Positions 25,497 to 34,471 of a stretch of 64,000 nt of DNA are shown one piece after another. The notes below the pieces were generated by a model. It had not been told where the DNA came from and made no database searches. It was given only the letters and a program-made list of their open reading frames with translations. Position numbers and translations under genes: made by a program. Origin of the DNA: Sphingomonas sp. PP-CC-1A-547. Lineage in GTDB: Bacteria > Pseudomonadota > Alphaproteobacteria > Sphingomonadales > Sphingomonadaceae. Each line of letters opens with the position of its first letter. The stretch's first letter is position 1. The stretch is taken from contig NZ_RAPZ01000010.1 of assembly GCF_003610375.1 (NCBI RefSeq), positions 842,161-906,160 of the forward strand, read 5' to 3'.

Positions 25497-28400
25497 TCAG
25501 GAGGTCTCGACATACCCCTTGCGCGTCTTTTCCAGCGTCAGCTTGTTCGCTTCCCGGGCCGCGCGTTCGGGCGTCTCGTAGGTCTTGACGACGGAACTGC
25601 CCTTGGTGCCGCGACGACCATAGACGACGGTGACTTCGGTGCCGTTCACCGCGATCTTCCAGAACTTGTCGGACGACCCTTGCGTGAACTCGAACGTGGT
25701 GAAGCCCTCCACCGACGCCTCTGCCGCAGACGCTTCCGAGACAGGGGACGGTACGGGTACGACGGGTAGCGGCAATCCCGATCCCGGCTCGAACGGATCG
25801 TCATCGACGGCGTTCTCGTCGCCGCGCAACGCCGCCTCGATCTGCGCGATCACCGCCTCGGGTTGGCGGAGCCAGGCATGCGAGGGGATATCGATCACCC
25901 GCCAGCCGAAGCGCCGCAGGATCGTCGGCTGGAACACGTAGCGATCGGCGATCGCTTCGCCGGCGTCTCCATCGAGCAGGATGGCGAGCGCGTGGCTCCT
26001 GCCGTCCGGCGCGACGATCGCGAGGTCGCAGCGGAAGCTGGCGCTGCCGACGTATTCCTGGACGACATGGCCACGCGCGCGCAGCGCCGCGGCAAGGGCA
26101 TCGCGCAGCGGGTCCGGTGCCGGCGCGCGGGAAAAGATGCGCTGCGCTTCGGGATTGAGCGTGGCGAGAATGGCCTGGCCGTGCGGTCCGTCGCCTCGCG
26201 CCTGCGCTTCGGCGAACGACAGGAACGTCCGGAGCGCACGCGCGCCGTCGTTGTGCGTGTTCGTGATCGCCTCCGCGCGGATGGTGGACACGATTGCCAT
26301 GTGATGCCGCGCGCGGCTGAAGATGACGTTAAGGCGCTTTTCGCCGCCGCGCTGGTTGATCGGGCCGAAATTCATCGCCATCCGCCCGGCGCGATCGGGC
26401 GCGTAGCAGATGCTCAGCAGGATCACGTCGCGCTCGTCGCCCTGGACGTTTTCCAGATTCTTCACGAACAGCCCGTTCACCTGGCCGTCGTCTTCCCGGA
26501 CATATTCCGCCTCGATCAGCGCGGCGAACGCCGGATCCTCCGCGGCAAGCGCGTCGAGCGCGTTTTCGATTTCGGTCTGCTGCGCCTCGGAAAACGCGAC
26601 GATGCCGATGCTAAGCCCGGTTTCGCGGCCGAGCAGGTCGCGGACCATCGCCGCGATCAAGCGCGCCTCGGGAAGGTTCGCGCGCTTGTCGTACAGCCCG
26701 TCGGAGACCGGGTGATAACTGATCGCGCGCGCCAGCAGTCGATCGACGCTTTCGATCGGCGCGCCCTCGTCGTCCGATCGCATCGCCGTCGGCGACGCGC
26801 CGGTCTCGGCGATCGTCCGGTCGGGAATGGTGACCAGCCGGCCATCGTAGAACGCCGCATTGGAGAAGCTGATCAGCGCTTCGGAGCGACTGCGATAATG
26901 CCAGGCAAGCAACGTCGCGGGCAGGCTTCGCGCCGCCTGGGCGAGCAGGCTGGCTGCATCGAGCAGGATCGCCATCGTCTGGCCGTCTTCTTCCGCCGTG
27001 ACCTGCATCTCGTCCTCGTCGCGCGCGGCGGCGAAGAAGCTGGTGGGCGGCAGCTGCATCTCATCGCCGACGACCACGATCTGCGGCGCGCGGCTGAGCG
27101 CCGGCACCGCCTCCTCGATCGGGATCTGGCTGGCCTCGTCGAAGATCACGACGTCGAACAGGTCCGCCTGTAGCGGCAGCGTGTCCGATACCGATAGCGG
27201 GCTCATCAGCCATACCGGCTTCAGGTCGTTGACCACCACGCCGGTCTCGTCATCGGACAGGTCGCGGATCGAACGATAGCGCATGGTCTTGCCGAACTCG
27301 TGTTCCAGCTCGCGCCGCCCGGTCGCGTATATCTTCTTGGCCTCGCGCCCGGCGCCATCGAGCTGCGTCACCGACAGCGTCGATTGGCGGACGTGATCGC
27401 GGAACGTGCGCTGCGCGCTGGCGCGGATGCAGGCGGCGTTGTCGTCCTGAAGGATCTCGCCGGCGCGCGCGGCCCGGCGCGCGCTCGACGCGAGTTGCGC
27501 GGCGTCGAACCGGTGTAGGGCCGGCTCCGCCCGCAACGCGCGGCTGATCGCCTCGTCGAGCACGAGCGCTTCGATACGCGCCGGATCGAGCGTCATCGTT
27601 CGCAGGGCAAAGGCCACCCGCGGCCCCGCCTGGTCCGCCGCCCGCAGCAGTGGCAACAGGTCGGGCAGGTCGTCGAGGCCCTCGCGCATGTCGCGCATCG
27701 CCTCGGCCAGCGCGCTCAACGTCATGGCCTGGCCATCGACGAGATGACGATCGCACAGTGCGGCAAGCGCTTCGATAGCGGTGGTAGCGCGCGCTTCCCG
27801 TACGAGCGTTGCGGCCGGATCCGCGGAAGCCTGCGCATGAACGACCAGGCGGCGGACGAGTACCGGCGCAGCATCGTCCGACCACCTGTCACGCAGTGCG
27901 GCCAACGCATCGGCATCGTCGGTTCCGAACCGCGCGTTCAGCGCCGCGCGCGCAGCGGCGTCTTCCGCCGCCGCGGCTTGGCGTGCCACCAGCCGTTCGA
28001 GCACGACGGTAATGCTGGGTTCGACGGCGTGCGCGGAGAAATCGTAGCGTTCGTGGATCGTGCGCTTGAGGCGGTTCCAGCTTCCGCTCAGGAATTTGAA
28101 AAAGCCCGGCTCCTGTCGACGCGCCTGATCGAGCGCGGCATCCGCGTCCTCGGGGGATAGCGGATTGGTCCAATGCCCTGCCGCGTCCGCCGCCGCGGCA
28201 TGTTTCGACGCAGCTGCGGCACACACGGCGCTAGCGTCGCGAAACTCGCGCGAGGCGGCCGAGGTCGGGTCGAGCAGATCGAGGTTGCCCGCAAGGTTCG
28301 TCTGCACCGCCGCCGATGCCGATCGCGCCACGACGAGCGCATCCGCCAGGCTGGTATCCCCCGACACCAGGGTGCCGTCGCCCTCCAGCATCGGATCGAT

Positions 28401-30953
28401 CCGGTCGAACAGCTGCTCGCCGTCTGCGACCATCGCCGACACCTGCGCATAGCATCGCTCGTCGGCGATCGTCGCCGGGGACAGTCTGGCGAAAGGGTGT
28501 TCGGCGAGGCTGTCGAGACCAAACGCGTCGCTGACCGTCCGGTGGATACGATCCGCCAACGCACGATGTGCGTCCCATTCCGCCAATGTCGGCAGGCGCT
28601 CGCGGGTCACGGGATCGGCCTCGGTCGGCTCGGGCAGCGCGAGCATTCGTCGGATCATCGCCCGCAGCGTGACCGTCGAGTCCGTCGGCAGATGCGCCAT
28701 CGCCCGATCGAACGCCGCAATCCGGCCGAGATGCTGCGACAGCGCCGCGACCGTCCGATCGCGGGTGGCGCGATGATGGTCGATCGCATCGTCGACCTTG
28801 TTCCAGCTTTCGTAGCAATCCTTCAGATCGAGGACGAAGCTCTTCTTGTCCTCCTGCGAATCGTGGATCAGGCACGCCAACCGATCGAGCCCGGCCTGTT
28901 TCAACCGGTTGAACACGACGTCGAGCGCGGCGCGCTTCTCGCACACGAACAGCACGCGTTTGCCGCGCGCGGCATAGTCCGCGATCAGGTTGGTGATGGT
29001 CTGAGACTTGCCGGTGCCGGGCGGCCCCTGGATGATGAAGCTGCGCCCGGTCCGCGCCATCGAGACCGCCGCCTCCTGCGTCGCATCGGCAGGCACCACG
29101 CTCCACAGGTCGGACGGTGCGAGCGGTGGCGGCGGCGAGGCCTCGATCGGGCGCGGCTCGATCGAGAACACCGTGTCGAACGACGGCGGCGTGACCCGGT
29201 CGTCGATCAACTGGGTATAGTCGCGCACCAGCGACATCTTCTTGTAGTTGAAATTCGCCAGCGTGACCTGCGTCAGGTCGATCTCCCATGAGAACCGGTG
29301 ACCTTCGCCGCCGGCCAGCGCGAAGGACGTCGCTTCGGCCTCCGCCGCCATGCGATCGGGCCGTGGCGGCATCGCCGCCCCCACCGCAATCCGTTGGGGC
29401 AGCGGGCTCGGCTTCACGTATTTCTCGAACAAGGCGAGCCCGAGCGGCCGGTAATCGTCGCGATCGTAGCTGAATTCGGGTCGCGTGATCCCCTGGCTGC
29501 CGGACGTTGCGCCGCGACGACGCTGGAACACACGCAACCGCTGGACGGCCTTCTGGTGGATCAGCTGGATTTCCGGCTTGGTCTTCAACGCGAGCGCCAC
29601 GCCGGGCTCGGTGCGCTGGATCTGCGCGAGCAGGTCCGCCTGGATTTCCGCAATCGACGTCTGCGACAGGTCAACCCGCTCGGGCAGCTGGATATCGTAG
29701 AGTTGCCGCAGGTAATGGCGGAGCGCGGGGTTGAACTCGGCCTCGGTGTCGGCAATCTGCAGCGAATATTGATCGCGCACGCCCTTCTGCTTGGCGACCT
29801 CGACCGGTAGCCACAGCAACGGCGACTGGATGCGCTCGTCCGGCGACTCCTTCAGATTGTGCCAGTGCAGATAGGCGACGACGAGCCGGAGATGGCTGAA
29901 GCCATATTCGGCGCGATCACGGCGCGTCTCCTGAATGACCCGGTCGAACGCCGACGGCAGATAGGGCTGGTCCTCGAACCGCAACCATTTCGCGAGGCTT
30001 ACCTTGCCGCCGCCCAGCACCTCGGCGGCGAACTTGCCATCCCAGGTGCAGAGTTGCTCGGCACGGATCGATTCGAGGCGTATCACCATCGGTACGCTGG
30101 CGACGGTCAGGTTCACCGTCGCCTGGGTCGGGCGGAAATGGATCAGGCGGTTGCGGCGCGAGAGGTCGAACAGACGATCGCGCAGATGCGCGAGGACAGC
30201 CGCGCGGCGGCTCGGTACGCCGGTCGCGCCCGCCAGAACGCGGTTCACATCCAGCCCGACCGGCTGATCGCGATAGTCTTCCAGCCGGCTTGCCGCCGCC
30301 ATCAGGTCGCTGGCGCGTTCGTGCCGGTTGAGCGCGGTCATCTCGCCGATCAGCGACGCGATCACCGGATGCAACGCGCCGTTGAGCCTGAACAGATTGC
30401 CCTGGTCGGCGGAGAAGCGCCTGACGTCGGTCTCGTCGTTGAAGTCGAACCCGCACGCGAGGCTGGCAAGGATCAGTCCGATCGAGAAGATATCGGTTTG
30501 CTCGTCGTGATGACCGACCTGCTCCTCCCAACTCCGATAGCCGATTTGGTATGCGGGGTTCACCGCGTCCGACGGTTCCGCACCAGATCTTTCCCCATCC
30601 GGGCTGCCGGCGCGCAGATCGTCGACTTGCGATCCCGTCTCGATGTCGGTGGTCACGCGGTATTCGCCGATCACCCGCAGCGCCGACGAGACGCGCGGCT
30701 GCGCAGCACGGATGCCCGCTTCGTTCAGTTGCGGCGGACACCCATCGGGGCGGGCGAGCGCGAGTTCGCCATCGCGATCGACCACCGCCTCGTCGCCGAG
30801 CTCCGCGACCAGTCCGCGCGCGTGCAGCGCGCCGACCTCGCGCATCAACGGCAGCACCGCGCGCAACAGATCCTCGGAGGGCACGCTACCGCCATCGGCC
30901 GCCAGACGCTGGCGCAGCGTAACGACGGGCTGCATCGAGACGGGCTGGGTCAT
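25497..30953 (-). CDS. Giant kinase-like / DUF4011 / SF1 helicase / nuclease-like / WGR protein (candidate defence effector)
   Basis: An 1818-residue protein. Residues 1-230 resemble a Ser/Thr kinase C-lobe without N-lobe or HRD motif. Residues about 245-600 look like the DUF4011 region that precedes COG1112 helicases (RDRLFDLSRRNRLIHF). The SF1 helicase has Walker A GPPGTGKS (643-650), a long helical insertion (about 700-1230), Walker B DVVIFDEAS (1267-1275), motif III VVVGDEMQLPP (1293-1303), IV WHYRSRSEAL, V NVQGDERDVILLS and VI EKRLNVIFSRAR. Residues 1612-1710 look like a Vsr/MTES_1575-type endonuclease fold (FRCDLAI, LLDGDAG, LRRFGWRV). The C-terminus (about 1747-1816) is a WGR domain. 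Its start overlaps the upstream M48-like peptidase gene by 4 bases. The helicase and WGR calls are firm; the kinase and nuclease calls are pattern-based. A defence role is inferred from the architecture. Confidence 0.88.
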   Translation of the reverse strand: MTQPVSMQPVVTLRQRLAADGGSVPSEDLLRAVLPLMREVGALHARGLVAELGDEAVVDRDGELALARPDGCPPQLNEAGIRAAQPRVSSALRVIGEYRVTTDIETGSQVDDLRAGSPDGERSGAEPSDAVNPAYQIGYRSWEEQVGHHDEQTDIFSIGLILASLACGFDFNDETDVRRFSADQGNLFRLNGALHPVIASLIGEMTALNRHERASDLMAAASRLEDYRDQPVGLDVNRVLAGATGVPSRRAAVLAHLRDRLFDLSRRNRLIHFRPTQATVNLTVASVPMVIRLESIRAEQLCTWDGKFAAEVLGGGKVSLAKWLRFEDQPYLPSAFDRVIQETRRDRAEYGFSHLRLVVAYLHWHNLKESPDERIQSPLLWLPVEVAKQKGVRDQYSLQIADTEAEFNPALRHYLRQLYDIQLPERVDLSQTSIAEIQADLLAQIQRTEPGVALALKTKPEIQLIHQKAVQRLRVFQRRRGATSGSQGITRPEFSYDRDDYRPLGLALFEKYVKPSPLPQRIAVGAAMPPRPDRMAAEAEATSFALAGGEGHRFSWEIDLTQVTLANFNYKKMSLVRDYTQLIDDRVTPPSFDTVFSIEPRPIEASPPPPLAPSDLWSVVPADATQEAAVSMARTGRSFIIQGPPGTGKSQTITNLIADYAARGKRVLFVCEKRAALDVVFNRLKQAGLDRLACLIHDSQEDKKSFVLDLKDCYESWNKVDDAIDHHRATRDRTVAALSQHLGRIAAFDRAMAHLPTDSTVTLRAMIRRMLALPEPTEADPVTRERLPTLAEWDAHRALADRIHRTVSDAFGLDSLAEHPFARLSPATIADERCYAQVSAMVADGEQLFDRIDPMLEGDGTLVSGDTSLADALVVARSASAAVQTNLAGNLDLLDPTSAASREFRDASAVCAAAASKHAAAADAAGHWTNPLSPEDADAALDQARRQEPGFFKFLSGSWNRLKRTIHERYDFSAHAVEPSITVVLERLVARQAAAAEDAAARAALNARFGTDDADALAALRDRWSDDAAPVLVRRLVVHAQASADPAATLVREARATTAIEALAALCDRHLVDGQAMTLSALAEAMRDMREGLDDLPDLLPLLRAADQAGPRVAFALRTMTLDPARIEALVLDEAISRALRAEPALHRFDAAQLASSARRAARAGEILQDDNAACIRASAQRTFRDHVRQSTLSVTQLDGAGREAKKIYATGRRELEHEFGKTMRYRSIRDLSDDETGVVVNDLKPVWLMSPLSVSDTLPLQADLFDVVIFDEASQIPIEEAVPALSRAPQIVVVGDEMQLPPTSFFAAARDEDEMQVTAEEDGQTMAILLDAASLLAQAARSLPATLLAWHYRSRSEALISFSNAAFYDGRLVTIPDRTIAETGASPTAMRSDDEGAPIESVDRLLARAISYHPVSDGLYDKRANLPEARLIAAMVRDLLGRETGLSIGIVAFSEAQQTEIENALDALAAEDPAFAALIEAEYVREDDGQVNGLFVKNLENVQGDERDVILLSICYAPDRAGRMAMNFGPINQRGGEKRLNVIFSRARHHMAIVSTIRAEAITNTHNDGARALRTFLSFAEAQARGDGPHGQAILATLNPEAQRIFSRAPAPDPLRDALAAALRARGHVVQEYVGSASFRCDLAIVAPDGRSHALAILLDGDAGEAIADRYVFQPTILRRFGWRVIDIPSHAWLRQPEAVIAQIEAALRGDENAVDDDPFEPGSGLPLPVVPVPSPVSEASAAEASVEGFTTFEFTQGSSDKFWKIAVNGTEVTVVYGRRGTKGSSVVKTYETPERAAREANKLTLEKTRKGYVETS

Positions 30954-32149
30954 GCGGAAACCTTGTCGAGCGGCACGAGGAGGCGGGTGATCGCTTGGCG
31001 GTTCATCTTGAGATCGCGCTTGAGCGCCTCGCGAAACGCAGCGAGCCCGTCATAGTCCTGGGCGAGCCGGGCACCGGCCACCAGCATCGCATCGCGGTCG
31101 TCGGGATCGGCCATCGCCAGATCGAAGCTGAGCGCGATCAGATACTCGCGCGTTGCCGCATCGATCCTCGCCGGTGCCAGCGCGGCGGTGTCGATCGGTG
31201 TCTCGTCGGGTCCCCAGTCTGGGAAGTAGCGCCGCAGTTGCGCCGCTACTGCCTCGCCCCCCGCCGCCGGGTCCTTAGCAAGCTTGGCAAGAACGGCGCG
31301 CGTCATCGCGGTCATGTCCTGCTGTCGCAGTAGGTCCAGCGTCGCGATCGACAGCGGCCCGCGGATACGATCGGTCAGCCAATCCTCCAGGTCGACGTCC
31401 GCCCGCCACCATTTGTCGAGCGCCTGCGCGCGCAGGAAAATCTCCGGATGCGTGACGCCCTCCGCCACCGGCTTGGTCGCCTCGAGTTCGGCCGCCTGTC
31501 GCAGATACGCCTCGGCGTCGACGCTCAGCAAGCCGGTCATCGTCTTGACCAACGTCGCGATCGCCGGCGCTGTGGCGTTTGCGGCAACCGCTCCGCCGCG
31601 ATCGGCATAGAGTTCGGTGGTGAGCCGGTAGATCCGCGCTGTCTCCGCATGGCTGGGGGCCGCGTTCGGATAGGCCAGTACATGATAGAGAACCGTGGTG
31701 GCGACGTGATAGATACCGCCGTCGATCGACCAAAGCTTGTAGTGCGCCAGTTCATGACCGAACAACGCGACACGCTCCGCGCGCGACAGTTTTTCGAGCA
31801 CGGGGCCGTACAGCACGAGGTGGATTTCACCGGGCACATACCAGAGCGCCGCGTTCATCGTGCTGTCGGGCGCCTGATAGATCGTCACCGGCGCCTCGAC
31901 CGCCAGCGCCGCCAGCACGGCGCGACAATCCTCGTAGATCTCGGGATGCGCCGCAACGTCGAGCCGGTAATTCTGCCGCAACAACGTCGCCCGCACCTCT
32001 TCGACCTGCTCCCCACGCGTCTCCTGCGCCATCGCCCACGCCCAGATCTCAGGCTCCGACGTGGTCAGGTATCCGACCACCGCACGATGATACGCAAGCG
32101 GCTCGAGTGTTGGTACAACGGTCAAATTCAGTCCCCCGGCTGCCGCCAC
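30950..32149 (-). CDS. M48-like zinc metallopeptidase, partner of the giant helicase
   Basis: A 399-residue soluble protein. The zinc motif is HELAH at residues 132-136 (ALFGHELAHYKLW), and the third ligand is probably Glu179 in TTELYADRGG, the M48 arrangement. No transmembrane segment or signal peptide is seen, unlike HtpX or Ste24, so it should act in the cytoplasm. The C-terminal 200 residues are helical and unassigned. The stop overlaps the start of the giant helicase (ATGA), so the two are made together and probably work together. The GTG at 32149 follows an AGGAAC site; a start a few codons inside is possible. It could be an effector or activator protease released by the helicase. Confidence 0.82.
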   Translation of the reverse strand: MAAAGGLNLTVVPTLEPLAYHRAVVGYLTTSEPEIWAWAMAQETRGEQVEEVRATLLRQNYRLDVAAHPEIYEDCRAVLAALAVEAPVTIYQAPDSTMNAALWYVPGEIHLVLYGPVLEKLSRAERVALFGHELAHYKLWSIDGGIYHVATTVLYHVLAYPNAAPSHAETARIYRLTTELYADRGGAVAANATAPAIATLVKTMTGLLSVDAEAYLRQAAELEATKPVAEGVTHPEIFLRAQALDKWWRADVDLEDWLTDRIRGPLSIATLDLLRQQDMTAMTRAVLAKLAKDPAAGGEAVAAQLRRYFPDWGPDETPIDTAALAPARIDAATREYLIALSFDLAMADPDDRDAMLVAGARLAQDYDGLAAFREALKRDLKMNRQAITRLLVPLDKVSA

Positions 32150-32651
32150 CCTAGGTTCCTGCGAACGTTCGTCCAGCCACGTCTTTCCCGGAACGGACGT
32201 TTCCGGTTGGTAAGGGATCTGCGGGAGCCATCGGCTTTTACCTTCGGTTAGATTTAGCGCGCTGATTTGCCGCCTCAGCGTCGTTCCTCACAACGATGCA
32301 TGGTTCGAAGAAATCTGCGTCTGGAACCGTCCGGCAGTGCCGATCCCTCGACGAGGCAGCACCGTCAACGTAATCGTCGAGTAGCGCGAAAACGTTCAAG
32401 AGCGAGTCAGCCAACAGCCGCCGTCTGATCACCAGCGCTGACAAACGTACCTGACCGACATCCGCCATCTGTCCTCGGCAATAAGTCGATCCAGTTACGG
32501 ACATGCAACGTCGGAAAACGGAGTGGACCAGTATAGGTGTACGCCGCAAAGCGATAACAGCCCGCAATACGTGGCGTTACCAATAGCCGCCACCGCAGCA
32601 TTCGAGGCTCGGCGAGATCGCCAGCTAGCAGGGTCGATGCGTTGGCAAAAA
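32150..32651. other. 500-bp gene-free stretch between peptidase gene and tRNA-Ser
   Basis: No convincing gene. A 109-codon minus-strand frame (32238-32567) has no recognisable domain and poor composition. The stretch has lower GC and unstructured composition compared with its surroundings. It must carry the promoter of the peptidase-helicase pair. No integrase fragment was seen. Confidence 0.45.
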
Positions 32652-32744
32652 TGGCGGAGACGGAGGGATTCGAACCCTCGGTACCAGTAAACCCGGTACG
32701 GCGGTTTAGCAAACCGCTGGTTTCAGCCACTCACCCACGTCTCC
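32652..32744 (-). tRNA. tRNA-Ser (GCU anticodon)
   Basis: A 93-nt class II tRNA with encoded CCA. The acceptor stem is GGAGACG/CGTCTCC with discriminator G. The anticodon stem-loop GCGGTTTGCTAAACCGC presents GCU. A long variable arm and the T-loop GGTTCGAATCC follow. All arms pair. Confidence 0.97.
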
Positions 32745-33029
32745 GGCTGCAGCAGATGCGGGGCTATAGCGAGGGTGGGCGGAAGGGGCAACGCCTGTAA
32801 TGGCGTCCAGCGCGTTATTCGTCATTCTCTGGATTCAGCCACCTCTTTGTCCCGGCCTAGCCGGCCATTCACTCGAATTAGCCCGAATTCGACAGCCTCG
32901 CGCCCATCGTTCATTGCACGGCAAGCCCTGCGCTGGTTAACTCGTCGCTTAGGGGTTAACCCGTGGCGCAGCGGTTGACGGCCCTGCGTCGGGGCGCCTT
33001 CTGTGTTTGCGATGGGTTTGGGGATCGAC

Positions 33030-33815
33030 ATGCGTAGCTTCTGGCTTGGCCTTGGTGCCATTGCGACGGCCGTTTGCGGGTGTGCCGTGGGTGGCGCGGC
33101 GAGCGCGTCCGCGCAGGTCCGCACGATCGATCCCAACCAGGCGATCGATGGCGATCTCGCGCCGCGCGCCTATCAGCCCCCCTCGCGTCCGCAGGCGACC
33201 ACGCAGCCGTCGCGCCCGGCCGCGCCTGACCCCGCCTATCCGGAGACCCCGGTCCAGGACTCCGCGCCGCCCGTCACGACGACCACCACCCGCCCCCCGG
33301 AAACGCGCGCCGAGGCGACGATGCAGGCCGCCGACACCTATGAGCGCGACGATCTGCTCGCGGCAGGCGAAGGCGTGTTCGGCAAGGGCGCCGCCGGGCT
33401 GGGCGGCCTCCTCGAAAAGATTCTCAAGGACCAGGGTCAGCCCAACGCGTACATCGCCGGGCGAGAGGCATCGGGCGCGTTCATCCTCGGCGTCCGCTAC
33501 GGCTCGGGGATCATGAGCCACAAGGTCGAGGGGCAGCAGCCGGTCTACTGGACCGGTCCTTCGGTCGGCTTCGACGTCGGCGGCGACGCGAACAAGGTCT
33601 TCGTGCTGGTCTACAACCTCTACGACACCGAAGAACTCTACAAACGCTTCCCCGCGGTCGAAGGCCGGCTGTACCTCGTCGGCGGTTTCGCCGCGACCTA
33701 TCTCCGCCGCGGCAACGTCGTCCTGATCCCGATCCGTCTGGGCGTCGGCTGGCGCGCGGGCGTCAACGTCGGGTATATGAACATCACGCACAAGAGCAGG
33801 TGGCTGCCGTTTTAG
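33030..33815 (+). CDS. eipA: DUF1134 envelope protein (EipA family)
   Basis: An exported protein of about 261 residues with a signal peptide (MRSFWLGLGAIATAV, cleavage after SASA) and a long Pro/Thr-rich low-complexity linker (about residues 35-95). The C-terminal DUF1134 domain (about 110-260) shows ASGAFILGVRYGSGIM, QPVYWTGPSVGFDVGGD and LIPIRLGVGWRAGVNVGYM. Family knowledge: Brucella EipA is a periplasmic envelope-integrity protein conserved across Alphaproteobacteria. In-frame Met codons at 33003 and 33012 are alternatives; 33030 gives the best signal peptide. The gene stands alone. Confidence 0.88.
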   Translation: MRSFWLGLGAIATAVCGCAVGGAASASAQVRTIDPNQAIDGDLAPRAYQPPSRPQATTQPSRPAAPDPAYPETPVQDSAPPVTTTTTRPPETRAEATMQAADTYERDDLLAAGEGVFGKGAAGLGGLLEKILKDQGQPNAYIAGREASGAFILGVRYGSGIMSHKVEGQQPVYWTGPSVGFDVGGDANKVFVLVYNLYDTEELYKRFPAVEGRLYLVGGFAATYLRRGNVVLIPIRLGVGWRAGVNVGYMNITHKSRWLPF

Positions 33816-33995
33816 GCGCAGTCGGGCAGCCGGCCACGCCCGGCTGACTCCGACAAGCCCGGCCGGCGGGTCCAGCCCGTCCGACGACGTGGGCTTTGCC
33901 CACGGCGCGCGCCCAAACAGCGACTTCGCTCGTGGAACAACGCCAACGCCAACCCCGCGAGTTGACGCCCCAACCAGGCACGCTACGCCCAACAG

Positions 33996-34343
33996 ATGGC
34001 AAAACCAGACCGCCTCGCCCGTCTAGACGCCCAGCGCGAAGACCTCGAAACCGACTACCGCGACACCCTCCTCGCAGCACTCGAGAAAACCGCCGCCGGT
34101 TCGCTGGGCCTGTTCGACCGCACCCCCGATCGCCGCGTCCGCGCCGCGATCGCGCCGACCATCGACGCGCTCACCGAGATGGGCAGCGACATCGATTCGA
34201 TGCGCGAACGCCTGATGCTGGAGCCCTTCGCCCTCCACCGAGACTTCTTCGCCGCCCGAGGCCCGGTCAGCGCCAGCGCAGTCGGCGAGCAGAAGGAAGC
34301 GCGGCTGTGGCTCGACCGGCTGAAGGCGAGCCTGCAGCCGTAG
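33996..34343 (+). CDS. Small conserved helical protein, unknown function
   Basis: A 115-residue soluble, mostly alpha-helical and charged protein (MAKPDRLARLDAQREDLE, ALEKTAAGSLGLFDRT, WLDRLKASLQP). It has no signal peptide, Cys pair or recognised motif. The protein-like composition and a repeat element placed just after its stop support a real gene. I do not recognise the family. Confidence 0.65.
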   Translation: MAKPDRLARLDAQREDLETDYRDTLLAALEKTAAGSLGLFDRTPDRRVRAAIAPTIDALTEMGSDIDSMRERLMLEPFALHRDFFAARGPVSASAVGEQKEARLWLDRLKASLQP

Positions 34344-34356
34344 ATCCCAGCCGCCC

Positions 34357-34435
34357 GTCATCCTGACGAAGTCAGGATCCAGAGCTACAAACGTCGACAT
34401 GCAGGGTTCTGGATCCTGGGTCGAGCCCAGGATGA
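34357..34435. repeat. Inverted-repeat element between convergent genes
   Basis: The left arm (34357-34384) and right arm (34407-34435) pair as GTCATCCTG...GGATCCAGA against TCTGGATCC...CAGGATGA. Each arm also folds alone (TCCTGAC-GAAG-TCAGGA; CCTGGG-TCGA-GCCCAGG). It sits between the small helical gene and pyrC, which converge, and probably ends both transcripts. Confidence 0.8.
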
Positions 34436-34471
34436 AGAAACGTTGGGGGCATACTGCGATCGAAGGTAATT

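Noticed and set aside
32238..32567. 109-codon minus-strand frame between tRNA-Ser and the peptidase gene
   Set aside because: No ribosome site, signal or motif, and composition not protein-like. A small unknown gene cannot be fully excluded.
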